Both the position numbers and the translations under genes were made by a program. A stretch of DNA of 64,000 nt, from assembly GCF_031755915.1 (NCBI RefSeq), contig NC_083389.1, positions 1,488,001 through 1,552,000 on the forward strand, given 5' to 3'. This DNA is from Ziziphus jujuba. Lineage: Eukaryota; Streptophyta; Magnoliopsida; Rosales; Rhamnaceae. Below the pieces are notes generated by a model. The model saw nothing but the letters and a program-made list of their open reading frames with translations. It ran no database searches and was not told where the DNA came from. Of this stretch, positions 33,346 through 45,017 are shown piece by piece. Within the stretch, counting starts at the first letter, position 1, and every line of letters begins with the position of its first letter.

Positions 33346-36084
33346 ATGAAAGGACATCAATTCAAATGCTGGATTTTCGAATTAAGAGAGATATTAAGAG
33401 ACATGAAGAATTCTCACTATTTCTTAGATTCATGGACCTAATTCAATTCAGTGGGATCTTTCGTTCACATGTTTTTCCATCAAGAACATTTTATAAAACT
33501 CTTGGACTCTCAAATTTGGAGTATCCTACTTTCATGCAATTCACATTTACGGGGTTCAATAAGCAATTGATATTTTACGATCAAAGATGTAGTACTATTT
33601 GTAGTAGCGGTCCTTATACATCATATTAACAATCAAAAGATGGTCGAAAGAAAAAATCTCTATTTGACAGGGCTTCTTCCTATACCCATGAATTTCATTG
33701 GACCCAAAAATGATACATTGGAAGAATCTTTCGGGTTTTCCAATATCAATAAGTTGATTATTTCGCTCCTGTATCTTCCAAAAGATCTCTGAGAGTTGTT
33801 TCCTGGATCCAAAAGAGAGTACTTGGTTTCTCCCAATAACTAAAAAGTGTATCATGCCTGAATCTAATAGAGGTTCGTGGTGGTGGAGGAAATGGATCAG
33901 AAAAAAGAGGGATTGTAGTTGTAAGATATCTAATGAAATCATCGCTGGAATTAAGATCTCATTCAAAGAGAAAGATATCAAATATCTAAACTTTCTTTTT
34001 GTATATTCTATGGATGATCTGATCCGCAAGGACCATGGTTGGGAATTGTTTAATTGTCTTTCTCCGAGGAAGATGTGAAACATAATCAACTTGAATTTGG
34101 GTCAGTTGTTTGAAATCTTAGTGATAGACTGGATTTGTTATCTCATGTTTGCTTTTCATAAAAAATACCAATTGAAGTGAACGGTTTCTTCAAACAACAA
34201 GGAGCTAGGTGAACTATTCAATCAAATGATATTGAGCATGTTTCCCATCTCTTCTCGAGAAACAAGTGGGCTATTTCTTTGCAAAATTGTGCTCAATTTC
34301 ATATGTGGCAATTCCGCCAAGATCTCTTCTTTAATTGTGGAAAGAATTTGCACGAATAAGGATCAGTTTTTTAGCAAGGTACGGAATGTATCGTCAAATA
34401 TTCAATATGATTCTATAAGATCCAATTTTGTTCAAGTAACGAATTCTAGCCAATTGAAAGGATCTTCTAATCGATCCAGAGATCATTTCGATTCCATTAG
34501 TAATGAGGATTCAGAATATCACACATTGATCAATCAAAGATATATTCAACAACTAAAAGAAAGATCGATTCTTTGGGATTCTTCCTTTCTTCAAATGAAA
34601 CGAATAGAGATAGAATCAGATCGATTCCCTAAATGCCTTTCTGGATACTCCTAAATTTCCCAGCTATTCACGGAACGTGAGAAGCAGATGACTAATCATC
34701 TACTTCCAGAAGAAATCAAAGAATTTCTTAGGAATCCTACAAGATCCATTTGTTCTTTTTTCTCTACCAGATGGTCCAAACATCATATGGATTCGAATCC
34801 TACTAAGAGGTCCATTAGAGATCAGAAATTGTTGAAGAAAGAACAAGATGTTTCTTTTGTACTTTCTAAGCGATTAGAAAATAAAGAAATAGTTAATATA
34901 TTCAAGATAATTACGTATTTACAAAATACCGTCTCAATTCATCCTATTTCATCAGATCTGGGATGTGATATAGTTCCAAAGGATGAATTGGATAGTTCCA
35001 ACAAGATTTCATTCTTGAACAAAAATCCATTTTTTGATTTATTTCATCTATTCCATAACGTGAACAGGGGGGATACACGTTACACCATGATTTTGAATTA
35101 GAAGTTCAAGAAATGGCATATCTATTCACTTTATCAATAATCGAGCTGGATCTGATGTATCATAAGGGATTTTCTTTTTCTATTGATTCGTACAAATTGG
35201 ATAAAAAACAATTCTTGAATGAGGTATTCAACGCCAAGGATGAATCGAAAAGGAAATCTTTATTGGTCCTACCTCCTATTTTTTATGAAGAAAATGAATC
35301 TTTTTATCGAAAGATAAAAAAAAAAAAATGGGTCTGGACCTCATGCGGGAATGATTTGGAAGATATAAAACCAAAAATAGTGGTATTTGCTAGCAACAAC
35401 ATAATGGAGGCAATCAATATACATTGATCCGAAATATTATTCAAATCCAATATAGCACCCATGGGTACATAAGAAATCTATTGAATCGATTATTTTTAAT
35501 GAATAGATCCGATTGTAACTTTGAATATGGAATTCAAAGGGATCAAATAGGAAATGATACTCTGAATCACAGAACTATAATCAAATATAGGATCAACCAA
35601 CATTTATCAAATTTGAAAAAGAGTCAGAAGAAATGGTTTGATCCTCTTATTTTTATTTCTCAGACTGAGAGATCCATGAATCGGGATCCTAATGCATATA
35701 GATACAAATGGTCCAATAGGAGCAAGAATTTACCGGAACATTTGGAACATTTCATTTCTGAGCAGAAGAGCCATTTTCATTTTTATGTAGTGTTCGATCG
35801 ATTACATATTAATCAATATTTGATTGATTGGTCTAAGGTTATCAACAAAAAAGATTTGTCTAAGTCACTTCCATTCTTTTTGTCCAAGTTTCTTCTCTTT
35901 TTGTCTAATTCACTTCATTTTTTCTTTATGAGTTTGCAGAATATCCCCATTCATAGGTCCGAGATCCACATCTATGAATTGAAAGGTCTGAATGATCAAC
36001 TCTGCAATCAGTTGTTAGATTTAATATGTCTTCAAATCGTTCATTTGAAAAAATGGAAACCCTTCTTATTGGATGATCATGATA
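33346..36084 (+). pseudogene. ycf2: ycf2, 5' portion, up to the solo LTR
   Basis: Ycf2 is a very large plastid protein (about 2280 aa) of the AAA-related Ycf2/FtsHi import-motor complex. The ATG at 33346 opens [11 protein letters not shown], the usual start. Homology then runs through several frames: 33366-33629, 33854-34078 ('[16 protein letters not shown]' region), 34226-34654, 34688-35101, 35113-35427 and 35424-36092. Frameshifts and stops separate them, and about 25 codons are missing near 34320-34360. It is interrupted at 36084 within 'LLDDHD' by a solo LTR with a perfect TSD, so the gene was one piece before that insertion. Confidence 0.93.
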
Positions 36085-37225
36085 TGATGTGATTCTGCTT
36101 GAGCCTGCTCAACCGATAACCTGCTGGGGTGCTGATCCGACACGGATAAATACCGGGCCAATCACAAGAGCTCAAATTAAGAGATTTAAGGACAACCTGG
36201 GAGCATTTATACAGGGGGTAATCAATTCTCAATAGAGCTTGTCCATACTAGAAGGTACAAAGCCTATTCTAAGCATCCAAGTGGTGGAAGCTGATACAGA
36301 CTCGGGTAGCGATTTTGGTGCAAATATGGACACTGAGAATATGAAATGGTTCCAAATCTATATGGATTCAATACATATGTCTAATAGGATATCAAATCAA
36401 GTCAATCCAGCTTCAAAGGCATTCAAAAAGGGGTTGTACGGATAGCTTCAAATTTGGCCTATTTTTTACTATATTTTGTGCTAGCTTTACTGTATTTTAC
36501 TGAGTTGGCTTTTTCTTCCTCTTCCAAGAATGGGCAATGTGTGGGACTTCATATTCAGCTTATTTGGCATCCTAAAAAGCATATTGAAGCTGATTTGGAG
36601 TTCAAATTGGTCAAAGATTGGTCAAAGTCAACTTAGTCAAAAAGCTAGTATTTTAGTTTCCTAATTTGTTTTTACTTTTTGTTTTAGGAAACTTCCATTA
36701 CTTCTTAGTTTTTATTTATTTATTTGCTGGAAAAATAAGTTTAGGAAAGTTATTAATTTATTATTTCCATTGTAAATTAATAAATTCCTAATTCAAAATA
36801 AAGGAATTAATTAATCAAATTTAGTTTAGGACACTTAGTTTAGGAAGTATTAGAATTCGGCCAAGTTTCTTAATTCCTATAGGTGACCGGTTTTACCTTT
36901 TGTTTTTAGGGTTTTATTTTGTTTCTTTTAGCCTATATAAGGGCTTGTTTTTGAGGAAGAACATAAATTTGATAACATCCAGAAAATTATTTGCGACATT
37001 GAATTGTCTTTGTTCTTTTGAACACCTAAAACACCATTAGTGAATGAGTGTTTTAGTTTTAACTTATCAATAGGATTCCATCACCTATTGTGGCATCTTC
37101 ATTATATACCAAGGTTTCTAATCATAGGTTGGTTAGGGGTCAAGATGACCATTAGAACTTGAACATAATTAGATCCGGGCTAATATAATACGGGTTTAGG
37201 AGCAGGTCGTCCTAGGTTCGTATCA
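36085..37225 (+). mobile_element. CRM-like solo LTR inserted in ycf2 pseudogene
   Basis: A 1141-bp LTR, TGATGTGATTCTG...GTTCGTATCA, is flanked by the 5-bp direct repeat TGATA (36080-36084 and 37226-37230). With one copy of the repeat removed, the flanks rejoin the ycf2 reading 'LLDDHDTSQK'. No internal region or second LTR is present, so the element was lost by LTR-LTR recombination. The LTR still encodes part of the family integrase tail (36120-36240: 'GPITRAQIKRFKDNL'). Close relatives: 57268-58404 and the LTRs of elements D, C and E. Confidence 0.92.
36934..36941 (+). promoter_or_regulatory. TATA-like promoter element in the solo LTR
   Basis: CTATATAAGG lies about 285 bp before the LTR end, where U3 meets R in elements of this kind. 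The same position reads 'ctatttaaagg' in the LTR at 57268-58404. Transcription start is not visible from sequence. Confidence 0.5.
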
Positions 37226-38397
37226 TGATACTTCCCAAAAAGTAAAATTCTTGATCAATGGAGGAACAGTATCACCATTTTTGTTCAATAAGATACCAAT
37301 GTGGATGATTGACTCATTCCATACTAGAAATAATCGCAGGAAATCTTTTGATAACATGGATTCCTGTTTCTCAATGATATCCCATGATCAAGACAATTGT
37401 CTAAATCCTGTGAAACCATTTCATAGAAATTCATTGATATTTTCCTTTTATAAAGCAAATTTACTTCGATTCTTGAATAATCCACATCACTTCTGCTTCT
37501 ATTGTAACAAAGGATTCCCTTTTTATGTGGAAAAGGCCTGTATCAATAATTATGATTTTATGTATGGACAATTCCTCAATATCTTGTACAAATCTTTCCA
37601 TTTTCCAATTCGATCCGATCCATTTATTCGTAGAGCTATTTACTCGATCGCAGACATTTATGGAACACTTCTAACAAAGGGACAAATAGTCAATTTTGAA
37701 AGAATTTATTGTCAACCTCTTTCAGATATGAATCTGTCTGATTCAGAAAGGAAGAACTTGCATCAATATCTCAATTTCAATTCAAACATGGGTTTCATTT
37801 ACACTCCATGTTCTGAGAAATATTTACCATCCGAAAAGAGGAAAAAATGGGGTCTTTGTCTAAAGAAATGCCTTGAGAAAAGGTGGATGTATAGAACCTT
37901 TCAATGAGATAGTGCTTTTTCAACTCTCTCAAAATGGAATATATTCCAAACATATATGCCATGGTTCCTTACTTCGACAGGATACAAATATCCAAATTTG
38001 ATATTTTTAGATACTTTTTTAAACCTATTGTCGATACTAAGTAGCAGCCAAAAATTTGTATCCATTTTTCATGATATTATGCGTGGATCAGATATATCAT
38101 GGTGAATTCTTCAGAAAAAACTGTGTCTTCTATAATTAAATTTGATAAGTGAGATTTCAAGTAAGTGTTTACATAATCTTCTTCTATCCAAAGAAATGAT
38201 TCATCAAAATAATGAGTCAGCATTGATATCGACACATCTGAGATCGCCAAATGTTTTGGAGTTCCTCTATTCAATCCTTTTCCTTCTTCTTGTTGCTAGA
38301 TATCTCATTCGGACACACCTTCTCTTTGTTTCTCGAGCCTATAGTGAGTTACAGACAGAGTTCGAAAGGGTCAAATCTTTGATTATTCCATCATACA
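37226..38397 (+). pseudogene. ycf2: ycf2, middle portion, between the two insertions
   Basis: This continues ycf2 after the duplicated TGATA. 37251-37907 reads '[27 protein letters not shown]' style sequence in frame, then '[20 protein letters not shown]'. About 50 codons are deleted at '[13 protein letters not shown]' (near 37575), where the plastid gene has an insertion carrying a lysine-rich segment. After a stop near 37905 the homology continues in other frames to 'LIIPSYM' at 38397, where the long-LTR element is inserted. Confidence 0.92.
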
Positions 38398-41372
38398 TGT
38401 AACACCCCGTCCCGAATCGCACCGGAATCCGTGCACGTTGACCGTTGACCGTTGACCAAAAGGGGTCAAAAGTTGACTTTTTGACTCGGTAAGAATTTTG
38501 AGTTGACTAGGGTACCGTGGCGAAGTGCATGACGCCCTGAGTTCGTAGACTAGTAGCACGTCGAAAACGGAGCTACGGTTTGAAAGTTATGGGCAAAACA
38601 AGTTGAAGTGTAAACTGTCTAAAAGGTGCCGGGAGTTGACTTTTTCTTGTGATGTAATTGTGAGTTGACTCTTGTATGGTTGTAAAGTACTCGTCGATAC
38701 GAGTTCATAGACTAGCGGCACGCTTAAAACGGACATCCGGTTAAAAAGTTATGGACGTTTGAAGTTTACCGGATACCGTATTATTTTAATATTTTTTTTG
38801 GGTCGGTGAACAGTGAAACGCCACGTGTCAGTTTCTGATTGGTCCACGTGGCATGAACAGTGTCATACAGGGTTTTAATTTTGAAAAACTCTCGGGGAAG
38901 AGAGAGAAAGAGAGAGAAGAGAGAGAAAGAGAGAGGAGAGAGAAAGAGAGAGAGAGGACCCGCCGGCCGCCGGCCATTTTCACGTTTTTCCGGCCTAGTT
39001 ACTGTACACGCGCCGGCCAGCCAGATTGCCCACCTCATTTCCGGCAAAACCTCCAAATTTCACGGCGAACGGCCGCCGGACGCGCCCGGATCGGACGTCC
39101 GAAGTTTGGCGGCGATTTTTCCCCCTCCACCGCCGGCCACCGCGAATCGGCACTATTCCGGCCGATAAACAGTACACGCGCCATACACCCAGCATCCTCT
39201 CCTCAAGTCCGGCCTACCCACCAAAAATCACGGCCATCGGACCACCGACGCGCCGGGATCGGAGCGTTTTCCGGCGAGGGGTCGAAAATCTTCAAACGGT
39301 GATTTCTCCGCCGTCCGACCTCCGTTTTGCTCACCGTCGGTCCCGTTGGATTGCTCTCCTCACGATCTACAAATCTGCAAAATTTCACAGCAAACGGCCA
39401 CCGTCGGAAATTACTGTTCCGGCGACGGTTGCCGGTGACGTGGCGGCCCGCCGGAAGTTACTGTTCCGGCGAGTACCCGAAAATTCCGGCCAGCTCCAGT
39501 CCGCAGTGTTCGACCTCCTGAACCCAAATCCGACTTCCGTTTCCACCAATTCGCGACGGTTTGGGAGAATTGCGGAGCCGAAACCCGAAAAGCTTCCCGA
39601 CGAAATTCAAACCCCGTCGGGTACGATCATCGGAAATTAAGACCGGATCTGTGATTAGCATCACTCGAGCTTCGATTCGGTATATGATTCGTAAATTTTA
39701 GTTATCGTTTGTGTTTTGACCCTCCGGGTACCGGGTATTATTTACCCGAATAAAATATTAATTTATTTGACTGTCTGTGAATTTTGTTCTAGGAGCACCG
39801 GTGAGTCGTAGAATTGATCCCGTAGTGGATCATGGGTTAATTGCGTGCTCCAGGTGAGTGACCCACCTTCAAATTAATTTTGGGGAATTTAATTGATGAA
39901 TATATTATGTGTGAATTAAATATTTGGAATTTAATTTCTATGTGCCAAATATTTATTGGATTTATTGTAGAATTATTTATGAATTTATTGGATTTAAGAA
40001 AATGCGAATTCTACAAATTTATGCCGTGTGGAATTATTTTATGGTTTTGAGGATTTTGAAATTGGTGTGGTTTTAATGGTAAATTGGGCACGATTTGATT
40101 TTCAAATATTTCAAGGAAAATATTTGGTTATGTTGGTGATTTCAATTTTTATGAAATATGCCCATAAAATATTATGGGATTTGATTATGATATTTCGAGA
40201 AATTATTTATGCTTGGAAAAAATGTGGATATTTGAATTGATGGATTTGGGAGTTGGTGGATTTGAAAATCATGGAATTTATGGTATTAATTATAAGGAAA
40301 TTGTGGAGAATTTCCCGGTTCAAGCGGATGGATTATGCCCGCTATGTTTATGAAAAATGTGAAATTTGTTTTATAATTTAAATTGTGGATTTTATGAATT
40401 TTAGATGCACCGTGCACGTACTGGTGTTCTGATTATGTGATATGGTATATGTGATATGGTTAGTGTGCACACGGTTGTGATTAGCGCGCAGGTGGGTGTG
40501 AGTAGCGCGCGGTTGATATTATGAGGGTGTCCTGTGGATGCCATCGGAGAGGGCGGCCACCCCCCTTTGGCCGGGACACCAGGTTAGCAGCGGCGCTGTG
40601 GGACGCCACGCGACCGTATGCCGGTTTCTTTCTATAACCTCCTGTCTGGCGGTACCTTGGGACGCTGGGTACTGTTGGCGCCACTGGTATATAGTGGGTG
40701 CATCAAATGATTTTCAGAATTGTGTTTTAAAAATAAAATGTTTGGAAACTGAATTAGAATTAAAAATATAATTGTTACCGCTTCTGGTATTTAATTGATG
40801 TCTTGGTTTTCGGAAAATATGAATAAAGGGTTTTGTGAAAATGTTTTAAAAGGGGAACCTTTCCAACTGAGAGAATTGTAAGGGTTTTGAGAGACATGAT
40901 TATTTCCAAATAATTATTATTTATATACCTATTACCGTGGTATGATAGTGTAGAGTAGTAGGGTCGCTCACTGAGATGATTAGCATCTCACACTCTTAAA
41001 TTCCGTTCCTCTAGGTACCAGGTTGTCGGTGTTCACTCGGAGCGGACTTGATCTTCCTCGCTGTTTTAGTTCGTACTGTACCCTGTTCTTCTTTATTGCA
41101 GTTGTACTATTTCTTTCACTCTTGTTGTATTTATCTTGCACTGGATTACTGTATTTTTGTTTTGAAGTGCTGAAATTTGTGGAACCAGTTTGTAGTTTGT
41201 GGGAGGAATAAGGGGATATTTTTGAAGTGTGTTTTCAGTGCAGGTAAATTTGTGGTAAGTAAATCCCTTAGGGGAGGTGCTGCCGGATTTTCCGTTGGAA
41301 GGTTCGGTGGTATTTCCCTGGGATCAGGGCTGTCTAGGGTTCCGGAGGAGGAATTCTGGACGGGTCCTGACA
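38398..41372 (+). repeat. 5' LTR of the long-LTR chromovirus
   Basis: TGTAACACCCCG...GGTCCTGACA, 2975 bp. It contains a GA-rich tract (about 38900-38963), a GC- and CpG-rich stretch at about 38960-39650 that contrasts strongly with its surroundings, and an AT-rich second half. Predicted frames inside it are identical in the 3' LTR because the sequences are the same. They have no recognisable domain and I do not call them genes. Confidence 0.92.
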
Positions 41373-41374
41373 GT

Positions 41375-41386
41375 TGGTATCAGAGC
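41375..41386 (+). other. Primer binding site of the long-LTR chromovirus
   Basis: TGGTATCAGAGC, complementary to the initiator tRNA-Met 3' end, two bases after the 5' LTR. Confidence 0.88.
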
Positions 41387-42179
41387 TCTAGGTTCTAGTA
41401 TTCCTAAGGGACTGTGCATTGTTGTGTGTCCCATCCATGTCTAGTCTCTCGTTTTACCCGCGTGGAAGCGTTCTTTCTGTTTGTCTCGAAGTAAATTCGT
41501 TGCCCGAGTTTGAATAACTCTAATCTTCGAGGGTGTCAATGAGGATCATCTAGCCTAACGGGAAATTCCTATGGCCTAGTCGATGGTCGAGGATGCCTTT
41601 TCTTTTTGAAGGTCAAGCTTATCATCGTGAATGGTATCCGTTTCGTTCATGGAGAAGAATGATGATTGTCTAAGGATGTGTGTCGATCGATCGATTTCAA
41701 GGCGTCAAAATATTTTCCCGATCGATTATCAAAATTTAAATGCTTTTCAACGTGGTATTGGAAATTAAAGGTGTTTTATTCAAGTATTTTTGGTTTGTGT
41801 TCGTACATGTATTTGTATGTTATAACGTTTGATACTATACTGCACCATATGGAGGCGGCGAACCAATGTGGTCCATGTAGAGCTAGCCCCATGATCATGT
41901 TGCCTACGAGTCCAGGGGATTGGACGGCCAATATAGGCAACCACCCTGGTTTGTATTGGTAGCAGAGTGTCGGCGACAGTTGGAATCATGGATTACGTAA
42001 CATGTAGAAGGTGTTGTACGTACCTCCATTACAAGCGTGCATATTTTATTTTATGCTATGGATTTTAAGATATGAATTTCAATGTGGAGTTTTAACAATT
42101 GCCTATGCAAGTTAGGTATATTTGAAAAATATATTTTATTATTTGTTTTATGTTATGGTTTTTCCAAGAGCGACTTAAG
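41387..42179 (+). other. Non-coding leader of the long-LTR chromovirus
   Basis: About 0.8 kb with no recognisable domain in any frame. It probably is the element's untranslated leader. Confidence 0.45.
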
Positions 42180-42460
42180 GGTTAAGTATCGCCAGTCGAG
42201 AATCCAAAGCAGGGTATCGTTGAGTTCAAAAAGGAGATCTTAAAGGAAGCACGCGATTCAAAGTATGCGATACACCCCAAGGGTACCAAGACGTATGGAA
42301 TGCTCACTGGATGACATGGTGGTTTGGCACGATAAAGGAAGTTGCAAGATCCGAATAAAGGTACTTAGGTCACCGATAAGTAAAAGTAGGGAGATGTAAA
42401 TATGGATTTCGTGCTTAAACTATCATTCACAAAGAGAAGGTACGACAGCGTTTAGAGAAT
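42180..42460 (+). pseudogene. Degenerate integrase fragment (first copy)
   Basis: Sequence near 42225-42370 ('aaaaaggagatcttaaaggaag' onward) is a decayed relative of the integrase zinc region at 43590-43700, and 'MDFVLKLS...RRYDS' near 42400-42450 resembles the start of the integrase core at 43828-43872. Stops occur between. The element therefore carries two integrase-derived segments in the same orientation. Confidence 0.55.
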
Positions 42461-43261
42461 CAAGCAAGCTCCGGATAGCGACTAAAGTTCTACTTGGTGG
42501 TTGATGAGGTTAATGAGATGAGGATGATTCCTTAGGCATGGTTGGATGTTTAAGCATGGTTATTTTTCATTCTAGAAGCTAAGATCTTGATATCTTATTT
42601 CCTTGGAGATTTAAGGTTCGTATTGGTGGTGCTTTATCGATTCAAGGTGGTTGATATTGTTGGTGATAATTTACAATGATAAGGAGTATGATTTTTGGGA
42701 CGTAGTTAGAATTTAAGAAGTGTGGAATACTTTATTGGGTTAAGGATCTAGTGATTTGTTCATAGTATTGGTGGTGATGCTAGAATTAGGATTTAAATTT
42801 CTTATTGCTTGAGGTGTGGATTCATGGAATTTATTTGAAATAAGGGAAACTTAGGGTTTTCAAGAATGATATTTGGATGTTGAGAATTTTATTCATGACC
42901 TTGATGAATTTAGTTAAAAGAAAGATTGATGTTTGTCGAGGTTAAGACTATTGGTTAATCAATGAGGAGCAAGGGCTTTATAATTGTAAGTACTAGGAGG
43001 GTAATCGAAGATAAGTGAATTAATCTCAACCTTAACTTGGTGATACCAGTATTTGAGGAAATTAGACTTAAGTTCTAATCTAACCTTTTAAAGTGCTGAT
43101 CGAGTCACGAGAGTTGGTTGTTGGTTTAAGGATGCATGCTTTAGAAGCACCTTATGGTTAGCGTTCGACTATGACCAAGACTTGTAGATCGTGTTCTCGT
43201 GGACCAATTTGACTATCCTTAATTAGTGGGCATGAGAAGGAAAGTTGCACAAGAGGGAAGT
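42461..43261 (+). other. Unassigned internal sequence of the chromovirus
   Basis: No domain could be read confidently. Weak RNase H-like sequence may be present toward the 3' end, just before VADALSRK. Confidence 0.35.
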
Positions 43262-43977
43262 TAAAGTCACTATTAGGCGAATGTAGTGGCAGATGCTTTG
43301 AGTAGGAAGGCTACTGGATCCCTTGCTCACATCCAAGTCATCCAACTACCTCTCATGGTGGAGTTGAAGAAGATGGGGGTGTTAATGCATATGCATCCTT
43401 CAGGAGTTCTTATGGCTAGCTTCCAGGTACGACCGGTGTTGGTGGATCGTATAGTAGAGACCCAAATGGAAGATCCTAAGTTGAGGACAATTAAGGGCAA
43501 GGTACAAGAAGGTCTTGATCCGGAATTTTCCATAAGGAGGGATGGAGCCCTCGTGTATAAAGGACGACTTTGCGTTCCGGATATCCCAGGACTCAAGAAG
43601 GAGATTTTAGAGGAGGCGCACAGCTCGATGTATGCGATGCATCCTGGGAGTACCAAGATGTAACGGACGCTTGTTAAGTATTATTGGTGGATTGGTATGA
43701 AGAGAGAAGTGGCAGACTTCGTATCAAAGTGTTTGATTTGTCAACAAGTGAAAGCAGAAAGACAGAAGCCTTCGGGACTACTCCAACCTTTACCGATTCC
43801 CGTGTGGAAGTGGGAAGAACTCAACATGGACTTCGTATTCAAGCTTCCTTCCACACCTAGAAGGTACGACGGCATTTGGGTAATCATTGATCGTCTCACC
43901 AAGTCGGCACACTTCCTACCGGTGCGAGAACGTTTTTCACCCGAGAAGTTAGCCCAGTTGTTCGTGCAAGGCATACG
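43262..43977 (+). pseudogene. RNase H end and integrase N-terminal half
   Basis: The frame at 43286 begins 'ADALSRKATGS', the conserved end of RNase H, and runs into the integrase zinc region ('EEAHSSMYAMHPGSTKM' supplies the two histidines). A TAA at 43661-43663 interrupts it. The frame at 43697 supplies the two cysteines ('CLICQQVKAERQKP') and the start of the catalytic core ('LNMDFVFKLP', first catalytic Asp; 'IIDRLTKSAHFLPV'). Just after 'KLAQLFV' (about 43977) the sequence switches to gag, so the second Asp and the Glu of the DDE triad are absent. Integrase would insert element cDNA; this copy cannot. Confidence 0.85.
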
Positions 43978-44625
43978 TGGGCTCAGTTCAAGATGGCCTT
44001 CTCTACTGAGTTTTGTCCTCCTGCCTACCGTGAAGCAAGAAGGAGAGAGTTCGAGGAACTGCGACAGAGGAACATGACAGTGATCGAGTACGAGAGGAGA
44101 TTCCGAGAACTATTAGAATTCTGCATGCACCTGATTCCCGACGATCACACGAAGAAGGTGAGGTTCATAGACGGATTGAAAGAGAGCATCGGCTACACCC
44201 TTTCCGGATCAGTACATCCCACCTATCAGTCCGCCAGGGATGCAGCGCTCGAGCTAGAGAGACAGGAGGAGATACACAGACCCTCAAGGCGCAGATCTTT
44301 CGAAGGTTCGTATAGCGGAGTACCTCGACAGGGGGCAGCTAAGAAAGGCCATAGCTCAGGCTCAGACAGTGATGGGTTAAGCCCACGAGGCAGATTCCAG
44401 AGGAGAGATAGTTATCGTATGCCCCAGCCAGCTCGCCATTCGATCAGTGTGGATACAAGCTCGTATCAGCAGTCACGCATTAGTTCTCCGCGGATTTGTC
44501 CACTTTGTAGGGGGAATCATTCTGGGCAGTGTCAGATGGATGGTTTATGCTTTCGGTGTGGGCAGCCAGGCCACATAAGGAGGGATTGCCCTTATGGTAG
44601 CAGCAGTGTGCTAGAAGCAGGTTGA
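43978..44625 (+). pseudogene. Gag C-terminal half with zinc knuckle, displaced behind integrase
   Basis: From about 43985 the reading is a chromovirus gag: 'AQFKMAFSTEFCPPAYR', 'EYERRFRELLEFC', 'KVRFIDGLKESIGYTLSG', then a serine/arginine-rich linker and a zinc knuckle CFRCGQPGHIRRDC (C-X2-C-X4-H-X4-C). A TGA at 44623 ends this frame. Its start Met at 43993 is internal to the gag domain; the normal N-terminal ~130 residues are missing. In an intact element gag would lie just behind the leader, some 2 kb upstream of this place. Codon pattern and CpG content match the element's LTR, not the plastid host sequence. Confidence 0.85.
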
Positions 44626-44973
44626 CGGACACAGCGTACGGGGATATTTCCAGGACAGAGTTCCCAGGGGAGTCAGCCAGTAGGAGTTTCTTCGGGATCA
44701 GTACAGCCGTCTGCAGGATCGAGTCGAGGTAGAGGAAGGAGAACCCAGCAGACAAGTCAAGGCCGGGTGTTTGCTATGACGCAGCAGGGAGCCAGGACTA
44801 CGCCCGACGATTTCACAGATCAAGGGATGGAAGCAGACCTGATCCTGTTGGATCTATCCGGACTTGAAGTAGTGTTGGGCATGGATTGGTTGGCAAGGAA
44901 CTACTTAGTCGAGGAAGCAACGTGGGAACCCGAAGCACAGATGCGTGAGCAGTACCCGTATCTGTTCCAGTGA
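44626..44973 (+). pseudogene. Protease remnant fused to chromodomain tail
   Basis: After the gag stop, the frame at 44767 reads 'FAMTQQGARTTPDD', the usual gag-protease linker. It then jumps to 'GMEADLILLDLSGLEVVLGMDW' from the C-terminal half of the protease, so the active-site Asp segment is deleted. At about 44907 it jumps again to 'LVEEATWEPEAQMREQYPYLF', the last helix of an integrase chromodomain, which in intact elements reads methylated histone H3 to guide integration. A stop follows at 44971. Two internal deletions therefore remove all of RT, RNase H and most of integrase between protease and chromodomain. Confidence 0.8.
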
Positions 44974-45004
44974 CGTGCGGAAATTTCGAGGACGAAATTT
45001 TTGT

Positions 45005-45016
45005 AAGGGGGGAAGG
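45005..45016 (+). other. Polypurine tract of the long-LTR chromovirus
   Basis: AAGGGGGGAAGG, one base before the 3' LTR start. It would prime plus-strand DNA synthesis. Confidence 0.85.
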
Positions 45017-45017
45017 C

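Noticed and set aside
33595..34089. 164-codon minus-strand frame
   Set aside because: It lies antisense to the ycf2 pseudogene, which explains the sequence fully.
39026..39640. 204-codon open frame in the long LTR (repeated at 45646-46260)
   Set aside because: It occurs in a GC-rich stretch where long chance frames are common, overlaps other frames on both strands, and shows no domain. The duplicate is only the other LTR.
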